Shown here piece by piece: positions 22,957-34,769 of a stretch of 64,000 nt of DNA. The notes below the pieces were generated by a model. The model saw only the letters and a program-made list of their open reading frames with translations, was not told the origin of the DNA and made no database searches. The position numbers were made by a program, and so were the translations under genes. The stretch is from Owenia fusiformis (taxonomy: Eukaryota > Annelida > Polychaeta > Sabellida > Oweniidae), in contig CAIIXF020000008.1 in NCBI GenBank assembly GCA_903813345.2, positions 8,144,366 through 8,208,365 of the forward strand, given 5' to 3'. The first letter of the stretch is position 1. Each line of letters begins with the position of its first letter.

Positions 22957-23456
22957 NNNNNNNNNNNNNNNNNNNNNNNNNNNNNNNNNNNNNNNNNNNN
23001 NNNNNNNNNNNNNNNNNNNNNNNNNNNNNNNNNNNNNNNNNNNNNNNNNNNNNNNNNNNNNNNNNNNNNNNNNNNNNNNNNNNNNNNNNNNNNNNNNNNN
23101 NNNNNNNNNNNNNNNNNNNNNNNNNNNNNNNNNNNNNNNNNNNNNNNNNNNNNNNNNNNNNNNNNNNNNNNNNNNNNNNNNNNNNNNNNNNNNNNNNNNN
23201 NNNNNNNNNNNNNNNNNNNNNNNNNNNNNNNNNNNNNNNNNNNNNNNNNNNNNNNNNNNNNNNNNNNNNNNNNNNNNNNNNNNNNNNNNNNNNNNNNNNN
23301 NNNNNNNNNNNNNNNNNNNNNNNNNNNNNNNNNNNNNNNNNNNNNNNNNNNNNNNNNNNNNNNNNNNNNNNNNNNNNNNNNNNNNNNNNNNNNNNNNNNN
23401 NNNNNNNNNNNNNNNNNNNNNNNNNNNNNNNNNNNNNNNNNNNNNNNNNNNNNNNN
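22957..23456. other. Assembly gap, exactly 500 N
   Basis: 500 consecutive N. The round number means a placeholder of unknown true length. It interrupts RNF213-like exon x. Confidence 0.99.
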
Positions 23457-25899
23457 GAATTAATAAAAGCCGCCTAAATCGAATGCTACTGTACAGTGGC
23501 GATTATTCCTGGTCGATCGTGTAATATACAGAGGATCGATAATTAAAAACTAAATTAATTGTTTTGCTTTAACCAGAGATATATAGCAGTTTTATATGTT
23601 TCTACCTGAACCTACATGTAGTCTAGTTTACAACATCAATGGATATAATTACACAGTCACATGTACTTTGTTATTAAATTCAGAAACTTTTATGGCCGGC
23701 GCATATTGTCTGATTTTAAACTTGATATTGTTTATTGGATTGATCGACTGCAAGAAGTGGGAATTCTGTCCAGATTCTTCTTCTATTTTTTTATTTTATT
23801 TGGGAACGTACATTTATTAATAATTCTTGGAAAGCAATACGTGTACAATAATTACTATTACTTAATGGCCACTTGGCTTGGTGTATTTCCATACTCAGTT
23901 CAAAAGACGAGCGCGTTCGTATAAATGAATAAATAAATAAATAACGCAAACCACGTTCTTATAAAGTTTTATTCAGAATCATATTTTATATTTAGTATTT
24001 TTTATTTTTATTTATTAAGTTACAGAGACAAGCGGGCATATAGAGGTTTGTTGCAAGACCATTTCTGCGATGACCAAGGAGCGTATTTTGGTTTTATAAC
24101 GGGGATATTGTACGAGCTGAAATAACAAATAAAAGACATGTTCTTATTCTTTCCTTTGATTGTCGTATTAAGCTGCGCTGCACGCATAACGTTAAGATTG
24201 TTAAAACATTAAAAACAAAACTTTATTTTCTTTCAATTTACATAAAAATGAAACAGATTAGATTCGAATTTCAGTCACACCATTCACTGGTCAAAGGAAG
24301 TACAAATATCTAGACTTATCAAATGTCTGAGAATTAGATAACTGTCTGGGATCCAATGTATAGCCAAAACGCTAAAAAAATCTCTGACTGAAAGCTGGGT
24401 ACGTCGATCGGTGCACTCCTCGATGCATTGGCCAACTCCAACGTGGATCGGAGAATGCATCATGATAAACCATGACATCTCATTTCTTCTAAGAAATGTA
24501 CAGTACTGATCATGCCTGAAATCACACCGGCACGCGCCTAGGTGTTTTGTGTTTTGGAATGAAAAGATTTGATGGTGTTAATTTATTTTTATATTGGAAT
24601 GTATACCAATATTATTTTTTAATTGAGGATAAGGGCTCCGCCTAATCTGACTTTGATGGCTCGAAATCTGTAAATCGAGAGCCATGTAGCAGTTAAAAGA
24701 GAAAAGCCCATTAGAGTTGAATAAATACATATCAATGAATTATCTGTTCATAATAGTTTTAATATATTTATTCTAATAGGCTAATTGACACTTAAACATG
24801 CATTTAATTAATGCGTTGTGTTTGGGATTCATAATATTACTAAATACAGTATCTAAAATTGATTATATGAAGTGCACCTGTTATTTTTACATTAAAGATG
24901 ATCTGTTTTATTAGTCGCTACAATTTTTTTTTAAGTAAATGTAGTATATCCGATCGTACATCAGTGAAGAAGCTACGGCTACCCGTTTTACGTGCAGTAT
25001 GGCAATTCTTGAAATACTTGTATTTATTATGAATTACATTATTAGTCCAAAATACACATTTCGTTCAATAAGAAACACATAAAAACGTTCAATACATTAT
25101 CTATCACGCCCAGGGATCGGACAAAATGAACGGAGGAGGGAGGTCAGCCCATTTTTGATAGAAAATTCAACAAATCTTCACCAACCCCACCCCCTCCGAT
25201 CCGTTCATATTTTCCGATCACCAGGTGCGTCTACAGGTGAATAAAAACAACGTATTGCAAAAACCGTATTGTTATATTAAGATCTAGGAGTATTATAGTA
25301 CTAAGTGTTCGAACGCGGGATTTCTAAACTGCCACCAGACTACTGACTCTATAAAATACGCTTTACTACTAATTATTGAACCGTTCAGTGAACCAGATTT
25401 GGAATCAATAGTTGTAGTCCGTGATAAAATGAACTTGATACATGTTACTTGAATTTCTATCAACTCATTTTTATGATCAGAGATGGTCAAACGCTATATT
25501 CTATTGACAACGTAACATTCATTTGTCATCGTGACCTGCAGGTCATGCCAACCATCAACATGCAATGGTGTATGTTTACAAAAAACTTGAAATCGGGAGT
25601 TTTATTTAGACGGGACTTCCCCTTTTTATGTCACCACCATAAGTGGTCACATATTGTTAAAGTCTCCAACTTTTTTATGTACGGTGTTTAGCGTCTGGGG
25701 TCGGCGTTCAGCGTCTGTAACAAATGGCGGGTGGTGACATTTTTCATGTTCATGCCTTGTTCAATATTTAAGGCTCCAAATGAAATATGATATCTGATAT
25801 CATCATGATGTTATTCTTATTATATTATTCTGTTTTGCAGGTGCCAATGAGTATGACACACAAGCAGTGACAATTGAGATTTCAAGTCCAGTTTGAAGA

Positions 25900-25965
25900 A
25901 CAATACGCCGTTCTTCAAGTTATAGCCCAGGGAGTTCAAGTTTATGCATCTTGCCTCAAGTAAAG
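25900..25965. repeat. Dispersed repeat copy
   Basis: The reverse complement reads ACTTGAGGCAAGATGCATAA and GGGCTATAACTTGAAGAACG. This matches 32497-32560 and, partly, 31585-31625. Confidence 0.6.
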
Positions 25966-28139
25966 TGTTAAAGACAGGACCGTTGGGGAAATGGCACAGT
26001 TGCTTGATGCAAGAGTAAAACTTTGAAATAACCATAGATAATATTACAATAGATAAAAGTTTGGCATGCATTGTTTTTTTTTTCGTTTCATTATTAGATT
26101 TGAGAGCAGGTAGACGTATACAGCAGTGCAGTGAATTATGTTTGTATTTTAAGAAGTTGTTTTTCAGGTGTTACCAGCGATGATTGCAGGCATGAATACA
26201 CTTTAAATATATTTCCTAACATATTCCTTCAGTAAATACACCCGTTTGCATGTTTTAAATAAGCCGTAAATAAAATGTTTAAACTTTGTTAGCATGGTCT
26301 ATAAACTACAACGACCGTCAACCTGTTTAGGTTTTGATTTGTTTTGTTGAAATTAGATTAAGAAATAAGTCTTTCAAATGACACCAGTGTCTTTAGGGTT
26401 GAGGTTTTACGTCGGTTTAAATTAGAATAATTCTTTACTATCTGGTTTTGTTTGCTTCATTGTGAAATGTTCATCGAATTGTTATTTTTCGAATCATTTC
26501 CATTTCGTTACATAAGTTATTTGGAATAAACTTAATTTCAGCTAAAATGCAGGGTAGTGCATGGCTGTTTTTGAAACTTCAAAATTTTATTTTGACGTTT
26601 TGTTGCTTATCACCGTATTAATTATGAGCACAAGTTTTTATGTTTGTTTATTTGTTTTTATTTCTTATACAAGTACAAGTAAGTTATACATTGCATGTCA
26701 CACCCGTAGCAAACCCTGCATTGCCTTACAAAGTTTACATGAGCAGTTTCGAGAAACATTAGAATATGGGAGGGGTTCAAGAAGAGACCCGGTGTAAAAG
26801 GGTAGGAGGTCCAGACAGTATCTGTTTGAATGTTATATATTTCCCTATCCATTATATGATAGGCGTATGCATGAGTGGAGGGTTGTGGAAATAGGCCTCG
26901 TGAGAGATACATGTACTTGACAGTCAGTAATTGTTTTACACCCCCCCCCCTTCCTTGAAATGCTGAACTAATGTGCTTTTTGTTCATTGAAACAATACGA
27001 AATCAAAATTGACTAGTTTCCTAATTACAATAAAAACAAACGGCTGATTAGAAGATTACAGTGACTGTTTCCCGTCATTACATAACAATGTTGAAGGTGG
27101 GCAAAGGAAATCGAGTCTGTATTGATCTAGTTAATAAGCATGATACGTGATTATAAACGTAGAGTAAAGGAAATGCCAGGAAATTTTTTAGAATTCTCAT
27201 TGTAATCAGAACTATGTGAATTTATACCATTCGCTCAGACATGGCCTAAAATTTTGATTCTTTTCAGCCTAATATTCTATCCAACAGCATTAAATGATCA
27301 AACTCAATTATTTAGTAAAACTTCAATAAGGGATCACGTGAATGTCGATACAGCGGTAAATGAAAGTTTTATGCTTATTATGCGGGAACTATGAAATATT
27401 AGATTTAATTACCTAGGTACCGTATTCGGGGGGACATTTTATCCTTTTTAGATTTTATATCGATTTTGACATTTTTGGCCTCTGGCTATGAAATATGTCT
27501 CTGATATTTATGTATTTCCCGAGAGAAAATTGGACATTTGCGGGGCCTGATGCAAGACTAGTTATCTGTTTTCCTGGCTTGTTTGAAATGGATAAACTTT
27601 GCAATGTCATATGTTTCAATGAAGCCCATGTGGGAATGACAGACTGTAGACCTAGAAATCCATATTTATATACTATAGATCGAGATAGAATAGTAATACA
27701 AAATATAGTATTCCAATTTCCAGTATCATAATAGACACCAACTTTTAAATACTAGTAACAGATTTAGAATTCTTATTTTAAAATCAAGAGTCAGTTTAAT
27801 CAGGAATTATAAATTCATTGATCAAATGCGATCGAGATAGACTGGCGGACAGGATGAGCTAGGATGCAATCAGGAAGGCGCTTAGTTGTTTATATTAATT
27901 ATTGGGTCTTATAATACCTCAGTATAGTATACCCCTCCCTCCCAAATCACAACTTCGCAACCGCCGTCAATTTTATAATCAAATCCCTTTCCCTCACTAA
28001 TGCAAATACATGAATAAATATAATTGGAGTGAATTGCATGCGTTTCGAATGAAGTTATCTTTGTAGTACTAGTATTAATTTGTTCAAACAAGTTTACAGA
28101 AGATAAATGAAAGGGGACAAAGGGAAACACAGGGGCGTA

Positions 28140-28225
28140 GTCAACTTTCAGTCAGGGGGGGTGCGATTGCCCCTTAAAAATTCGGTTTTTTAGTCAGAAT
28201 GGGGTGGGGGTGCGATTAGCAAGCC
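28140..28225. repeat. Short G-rich interspersed repeat
   Basis: Two half-copies of 'GTCAGGGGGGGTGCGATTGC' and 'GGGGTGGGGGTGCGATTAGC' follow AGGGGCGTAGTCA. This end motif is common to a widespread short repeat in marine invertebrate DNA. Confidence 0.4.
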
Positions 28226-28448
28226 AAAATATTTTTAAAAATAATAAATCAAAACAAAGCTTTTTTTAAATTATGAATGTAAACACTTATCAATATGTAT
28301 GCAACATGCAAAACCAATAAACTGAATACATTTAAAGATAAGACTGCAGCTTCTTGAAAAGAAAGCAGAACATGTCATCACCGCCAACATAGAGAGCAAC
28401 GTGTACTAATTATAAGTATCTGAAAGATAACGCAAAAAAACTTAATTA

Positions 28449-28478
28449 TTAAAGCTGGACTACGCTCCGAAACGCAAT
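28449..28478 (+). repeat. 30-bp terminal inverted repeat, left
   Basis: Perfect partner of 28916-28945. Confidence 0.95.
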
Positions 28479-28735
28479 CTTGGGTTGTTTCGGGGGTGAA
28501 CTTTATCATTTTGAGCTTAATGAAAGATTATAGAATGATGAACAAATGGGGCAAATCTTGTGTAGAAATACTTACGATAAATGTGTCATTTCAAAGATTT
28601 TTCATTGAATTTGCTTCGATCGGTGCCGGCGATATGATTTTGGAAAGGTTTCTAAATGAAGAACGTGACGTCACTTCCGAATCATAGCATTCAAAATAAG
28701 TAGCGTTTAATTACTTCTTCCTTTCATAATAATAC

Positions 28736-28801
28736 GTTGGTGTAGCGGGTAGAATCCTCGTTGAGCACGCGGGAGGCCCGGGTTCGAATCCCGCACTAGC
28801 C
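28736..28801 (+). pseudogene. tRNA-Gly-like sequence (tRNA relic or tRNA-derived Pol III unit)
   Basis: GTTGGTG and CACTAGC form a 7-bp acceptor-like stem with two G-U pairs. An exact B box GGTTCGAATCC lies at 28781-28791. The segment CACGCGGGAGGCCCGGGTTC matches the anticodon-stem/T-arm sequence of animal tRNA-Gly(GCC), as does GGTAGAAT.CTCG. The D arm is shortened. The Gly anticodon loop CTGCCAC is replaced by TGAGCAC, so position 33 is not T. TTTTTATTTTTT follows. It is unlikely to be a working tRNA. It may serve as a Pol III promoter inside the TTAA element. Confidence 0.65.
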
Positions 28802-28915
28802 TTTTTATTTTTTAACTAAATGATTGTTCTTTGATATTACGCAGAAAAAAACAATTTTTATTTACATAAACTTTATATTAGAGCTTGAAAATGTAAAAAC
28901 AATATATGTCAACAT

Positions 28916-28945
28916 ATTGCGTTTCGGAGCGTAGTCCAGCTTTAA
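28916..28945 (-). repeat. 30-bp terminal inverted repeat, right
   Basis: Perfect partner of 28449-28478, ending in TTTAA. Confidence 0.95.
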
Positions 28946-29052
28946 CTTTCAAGTCTTAACAATTTAACATGTAACTGTAACATGTAACTGTAACATAACA
29001 TATATATCGCCTCGAGGGGTCATTTAGCTTGATGAATTACCCCTCTGGTATT

Positions 29053-29237
29053 AGAGAGGTTTCGCACAATGGATTAACCTCAACTCGTTTTAGTGCTGTA
29101 CCCTACGCGCAGAGCCTAGAAATAAACTACAGAAGATGAAGCTCTCTTTTAATTAAGAAGTGAAGTCGAACGAATGTAAAGGGTAATAAATCTGGTGAAC
29201 ACAACACGTTGAGCTAAAAACTTGCGAAACCTCTCTA
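29053..29237. mobile_element. 185-bp MITE-like element with TAGAGAGGTTTCGCA ends
   Basis: TAGAGAGGTTTCGCACAA at 29053 and TTGCGAAACCTCTCTA ending at 29237 pair over 15 bases. TA at both ends fits a Tc1/mariner-type footprint. There is no coding capacity. Confidence 0.7.
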
Positions 29238-30445
29238 TAAACGCATTGTTGAACGCAAATGATCATATGGATTCACTTAAATTCTGAATTATATTCAACT
29301 GTTTCTGTAAACTTCAACAAATGCGTTTAATCCCATGATGCGTTTCACTCCTATCTGGAGTCTGGGAGTGCAGACTTGCACCCCGGGACTTGCACCGGGA
29401 CTTGCACCAACCCTTGCCCCTCTTCCACCCCGTGTCATCCTTGAGGTCCATGCATAGCCAAACACTTCACATGCCTGTATCACCCCGTTAATGGAAACAA
29501 CCTGTAAAAAATGAATATCATATTAAGCAAATGCCTTTTATGGCCAGGTGACCGAGACATCAAAGTGATATTGAGTAAATTTCCTCCAACTCAAAACGTA
29601 ATTATCTCTTCATAAAATCTAAAGTTCACAATCCTTATCTAAATTGTGTATGGAACAAAACCAGAAGTCTGTTATATTATTAGTCTACAAAATGTCCGGT
29701 GACTTAACTGTATGGAATTTTGAAATATAAAAATTTTATTGTAGATATATAACATAAACACATCAACATAGAAAAATTCAATACAGTTATATTGTAACAA
29801 TATTCATATTATATTAATTAGAGGGACCAAACACATTCGCTATTCTATTCTATTGCTAAGGTTTCTACGACTTTAACTGTCTTATCAGCATCTTGATCCA
29901 TCAAGGTATTACAATATTGTATGACTGAAGGAATACACTGGTATGCTATGTCAGAGCAGCATGAAATCACAATTACACTATGCTTAATGGGCGGCTTCAT
30001 ACTCCTTACATCTCAAAATCTCTTAATTTTCAAATGGGAGTATATCATTTTCGTGAGCGGGATTTGGCGGGACAATACGATTTTCTTTCAAAATCAAAAA
30101 TATTCCAAGGTGTTATTCATCGGGAAGTAGTATCATGGGATAAATTTAGATATATCATTGCATCCCATGACCGGTTTGATTATCAATACGCAATCAGTCT
30201 GGTACTGGTCAAGCAGTCACAGGGTGCAATCAGGTTAATTATCGTCTTTTATTGTCTTAAGTCTCAGCGTACCTTGTAAGATAATCATTCCCGTTTGATT
30301 TTGTTTGAATCGAAATTAAACGGAGGAGGGGGGGGGGGGTGAACATTTAAATCTTAATTTTATTCCTTACAATAGTTAAGAAAACAAACAAAAGACCATT
30401 CACTAATCCATCAATTTCCGTGTTCTGCGGATGTTTGGCTACTTT

Positions 30446-30560
30446 GATTACAGAAAAGTCTAAACATCATCCAGAACTCTGATTGCAGAAGTCGTCTAGG
30501 ACTCTGATTATAGAAAATATCGTCTTAGCTTTTGATTACAGAGATCGTCTAGGTTTTCAT
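30446..30560. repeat. Degenerate tandem repeat of about 34 bp, three to four units
   Basis: Units resemble CTCTGATTGCAGAAGTCGTC with TAGGA between them. Units 2 to 4 are clear and the first is eroded. Confidence 0.5.
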
Positions 30561-33500
30561 CTTTAGACCCACCTTGTGGATTGAGTGTATCATGATCACT
30601 TCCAGAGTGATGGGGGCAGGGGGTCCACATTAAACAACATTGGTCATCACTTAAGTTAAAAAAAGCTCAGAATGATGAAAAACTGCACGATTTTAAATAA
30701 ATTTTGGAGAGAGGCGTTCTTGAACCCCCCCCCCCCCCCTTCTCTGACTAGGGGTCTGACTTTGTCAAATGTCATGGAGGTCGCAACTATATTCATAGAA
30801 AAGCATAAATTAAATAACTTCCCCACATTTTTACGTCTTTGCCTCTCTATGTTTGATTTTTTTTCTTATCCTTCAGGAAAAAAACTAAAAATAGAAGGAC
30901 ATGTGATTTGATCGTATATCCTATACCCCCAAAGGTCTCAAAAGTTTTAAATTATTTTTGAAAAACCTCTACCACAGAAATAACACCGGAGGAGATGGAA
31001 ATGACTTTGAAGCCTTACAAATTAATGTTTCAAAAGTACACAAGCGTTTGCGTGTATACTTCGGGTGGCTAAAGTTCTAAACTAACTGTCAAAACAAAAC
31101 AAAGAATGCAATTTTATTGGCGATCATGCACATGCTCTCTTCGAGAGCTTTACCATACTTAAGTCAATTATCAGCAAACTTTATGAATTAAAATCAATTG
31201 TAGGCTATATGGAATTCCTTGTTAGCTAACTCCCGTTAAAGATTAGTATAAACAAAACACATAGATAGAACAAAAAGTCCTTTGAAAAGTATTTCAAAAT
31301 GAAAAATGGATTAATAAATATTTCAAACATATAAATCCGCTTATTAAGGAATAACAATAAACACAACTGGAAAAAATGTTCATGCCTTATAATCAGCCAT
31401 CTCGATGCAGATAAAACCGTCTAGATAGAACAAGTAACAATAACGAAAACAATTAGCAGATCCATGCCAATTAATTAATTATCGGACTTTGGATTTTTCT
31501 TAGTTTATACTCGCTTCAACAACTGCGCACCCCTCTCTTGTCAGTAAACACAGTTCGAAAGAAATCATCATGAGATTTTGACATTGTACTTGAGGCAATT
31601 TTCATAAACTATAACATACAATGTAAAGACCGGCGTGTTATAATCTTGACGACTCATTTAACCTGCCATATATTGCCCGTGTTGTCGTAATTGTCGTAAA
31701 ACAATTTTCGAAACCGTATTTTTAGATGTACTTTTTCATGTAGATTTCAAATTATTATTAGATTTCAATTAAAATTCCTGCTGAATATACAGTATGCATG
31801 TATGAATCTGGGAAATCTCTCGGTGTATCGAATGTTGCGACGATCGGAACATTCACTGGTTTAATCCTGGGGGGTTTAATCTCCCGACGTGATATACAGC
31901 AAGTACTCCCGGGCAAGTACAATCCTTTGGAATACCAAAGCATTAGATAAAGTGAGACTCTAATAGATCAGAATGTCCCGACACGGAAATCAGAATGACA
32001 GAAATATAATTTTGAATAATATTGGGAGGTAGGGAATCGCACAATTTTGTAATTCCAATGCTGCCCTTTGTGTGTTATCAACGTTTTTCAACGATGCAAA
32101 CAAAACAGATCGTATTTAAATCTTATTCTAATTTTAATTCCTACATGAAATCGCAGCCCCCCCCCCAAACACTGGTAACATTTTAAAGACTTTATCTAAT
32201 TCAAACAATCAAATCAAATCCAAATTAAAACATGCAAACAGGTATATCTGCTTATGGAGGAATATCCGAGGAAATGTGTGACGCTGGTTTTCAGTCCTTA
32301 ATCGCCGCTTAATACCTGAAAAGCAACTTATCTGCTTATTATAAGTTATCAAATAATTTAACGATTAAACAGAAACAATGCATGCCAAACATTTATCTAA
32401 CTTATATTACGGTTATTTTATAGTTTGCACTTGTATCGAGCAACTGACGTGTATCGGGCTGTGTATACCCCTTTCTCAAACCCAATATGGGATTTAACAC
32501 GTCACTTGAGGCAAGATTCATAAACTATATCTCCACGGGCTATAATTTGAAGAACGCCACTGACGGATGTGTCCCTTTTGGATGGGCTGTATTGTTCTTG
32601 TGTGTATCTTACCCACGGGAACCTACAAAACAGATATAATTGCATTGTGAAAAGGAAGTCCCGTCTCTATAAAACTTCCTAGAATAAGATTCAAGCAGTG
32701 TAAACATCCATATTTGCAAAAATAACGATAAACCACTGTCATTAAGTAGTTGTTGTACCATATTCGTATAGCTTTTGGGAAAGACGATAAAACGCAAAAT
32801 ATGATTGGAATATTTGCTGAAGTCTGGGATCGATGATCTGACAGAAAATTTAAGGAAGGCGTTGATCATGACTGAGCAAAATGAAAGAGCAAAATAATAA
32901 TAATTGCAATTTATGTTTATCATTTCAACTATTCCGAGTCAGAGAAAATCAAGAATAAAAATGAAACTTTCCTTAGATATCTGTCGCATTGGCTTTACCG
33001 GGAAGGCTAGTTCCGGGGGGGGGGCTTGTTTAAATTTTAAATTATTAAGATCAAAATGGTAAGGTCATATTGACGAATTTCCAAAATGACAAATTATTGT
33101 GCAGTGCGTTAAATTGGAATATCTTTTGATTCTTTTCCACTGGGGTACGCTAATATCCGATCTTAGTACTTCAATATTTTTGTTTGAAAACAAGATCTTT
33201 AATGTAAACATCCGCATTTCAATATATCCTGAGACTATCATAGAATAATTCTGTGAATCCCAAGCACAACCCATCACAATATCAGTCTATAAGTCAATCT
33301 GTATTACAACAAATGAATAATAATCCCGAAAACAGTTCAACTATATTTGGCTTTGGCTTATTTGTTTGAGAGGGACGTGAAATGTAGGAATAAAAGTCAC
33401 CGACGGTCCAACTTCAACGAACAATCTACATATACAGACTTATCTTACTAATTTAAATAATCATTTGTCCTCATCGTGATTTGCCCGTCTGATTATACGG

Positions 33501-33584
33501 GTTTTACTTTCAATTTAGCCTCACTCAGACACACAAATAAAATGTAAAATTATAACATCATATTATAAAAACATCATCCAACCT
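30561..33584. other. Gene-poor repeat-derived stretch
   Basis: No protein family is recognised. It holds G/C homopolymers (30725, 32158, 33016). Dispersed-repeat copies lie at 31585-31625 (TACTTGAGGCAATTTTCATA) and 32497-32560 (CACTTGAGGCAAGATTCATA). Confidence 0.45.
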
Positions 33585-34165
33585 CGAATTAACACTAATG
33601 AACACGATGTGATGACTTTATTACTATCTATGAGGAACCATTAAACAATTATGAACGAAATCCAGATACGTACAGTTTATTCATGAATTTGGAATATAAT
33701 GTCGCAATTCATTCTAAATATCTGTTAAATATCGAATCTCTTACATTACGAATCTCTTATTAAAATATATATTCTATTTATACAATATTGTTTTCCCCGT
33801 CATCCGTGATTTCCACATGTTGATTGTTTTCTATTTTATCAAATGATCGGAAAGTAATACCATGAAATGAGTTGCATTAGACATGTTAGATTATACGCCC
33901 TTGAATTACACTTATAAACACGATGTGATGATTGTTTCATTTACTCAGAGGAACACATTAACAGATTAATCAATTATGAACGAAATCCAGATACGTACGA
34001 TGTACGTACAGTTTACTAGTGAATTTGGAATATAATTATTAGAAATGTATTTCTAAAAATCTCTCAAATATCGAATCTCTATTAAATTATATATTTTATT
34101 TGTGCAGTAGTGATTTTCCCTTCGTCGTGATTTCAAAATGTAATTATTAATGATCGGTAAGTAAT
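33585..34165. repeat. Diverged tandem duplication of about 280 bp
   Basis: Copies 33585-33868 and 33890-34165 share AACACGATGTGATGA, TTATGAACGAAATCCAGATA, GAATTTGGAATATAAT and AAATATCGAATCTCT. The second copy has a small internal duplication, GATACGTACGATGTACGTAC. Confidence 0.75.
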
Positions 34166-34176
34166 AAACAATGTCT

Positions 34177-34375
34177 ATGCACCGATCGATGCAACGAATA
34201 GCAAAATGCGCCGGTCGGAGCAACCTTCGATGCACCGACAGATTTCACCGTTGCACCGATCGGTGCATCGATCGTTTCTCCAGATGCGCCGGTCGATGCA
34301 CCGGTCGATGCACCGAATTAGATGCGCCGATGCACCGGTAGATGCACCGAAGTTCTGCGCCGCGGCGCACCGGCG
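34177..34375. repeat. GC-rich array of GATGCACCG motifs
   Basis: About a dozen variants of GATGCACCG/CGGTGCATC, on both strands, in an otherwise AT-rich region (for example GATGCGCCGGTCGATGCACC). The array can fold extensively. Unit length is irregular. Confidence 0.7.
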
Positions 34376-34406
34376 TGTGATGTGGTGCAAGATCTGTACT
34401 GTACCT

Positions 34407-34472
34407 CGGCGAATAGTACCCAAACCATGTTAAATTGGCATTGAAAAATGTGGTTTTGGGCACTATTCGCCG
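34407..34472. repeat. 18-bp inverted repeat (hairpin)
   Basis: CGGCGAATAGTACCCAAA (34407-34424) pairs with TTTGGGCACTATTCGCCG (34455-34472) with one mismatch across a 30-base loop. Possibly a solo transposon end pair. Confidence 0.75.
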
Positions 34473-34769
34473 AATAATGATAAAGGTAATTCCTTATATT
34501 AACATATTTAATAATTTGTACATTTTTCACCATAATTAAATCAATGTTGGATGGAAAATTATAACTTCTGCAAATCCATGACTAGTACTTATTTATGGCC
34601 CAATAACAGAACATGTAAGGTATCGCATGTACAAAATCAAGGTCAAATATCTTTATCCTAATAGGATTATATATTGAACTATTCCTTATTAGTTGTAAAA
34701 ACGATACACTAGTACATTGTATACAGTTTTCTTTACATGCAACTAGCCTAATGGTCAGATGGTTATAAA

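Larger units (their letters stand above)
23457..28448. other. Gene-poor stretch, start of middle contig
   Basis: No exon of RNF213 or any recognised protein. It has an imperfect inverted repeat at about 25116-25219 (GATCGGACAAAATGAACGGA and its complement). About 25900-25965 is one copy of a dispersed repeat, also found inverted at 32497-32560. A C10 run lies at 26941. Confidence 0.5.
28449..28945. mobile_element. 497-bp TTAA-bounded element with perfect 30-bp inverted ends carrying a tRNA-like sequence
   Basis: TTAAAGCTGGACTACGCTCC.. (28449-28478) is the exact reverse complement of 28916-28945, 30 of 30 bases. Both outer tetranucleotides are TTAA, the target of piggyBac-type transposases. 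The interior contains a tRNA-Gly-like sequence (28736-28801) followed by a T-rich Pol III-type stop, and no transposase. The ends lack the usual piggyBac CCC/GGG, so the class is inferred from TTAA only. Confidence 0.87.

Noticed and set aside
22856-23524. Long open frames spanning the first N run
   Set aside because: They are open only because N cannot encode a stop. Only the part up to 22956 is supported, as an RNF213 exon.
24284-24478. 64-codon minus-strand frame with MSWFIMMHSPIHVGVGQC
   Set aside because: No homology and no splice context. Probably repeat-derived.
25841-25896. Possible terminal exon (GANEYDTQAVTIEISSPV, stop) after TTCTGTTTTGCAG
   Set aside because: The acceptor looks good, but there is no upstream exon to join and a dispersed repeat starts directly after it. 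Left as unproven.
26169-26206. Possible short terminal exon after TTGTTTTTCAG (VLPAMIAGMNTL, stop)
   Set aside because: Twelve codons with no partner exon or homology.
28736-28801. A functional tRNA gene
   Set aside because: Shortened D arm, no T at position 33 and altered anticodon loop relative to tRNA-Gly. Annotated as a tRNA-like relic.
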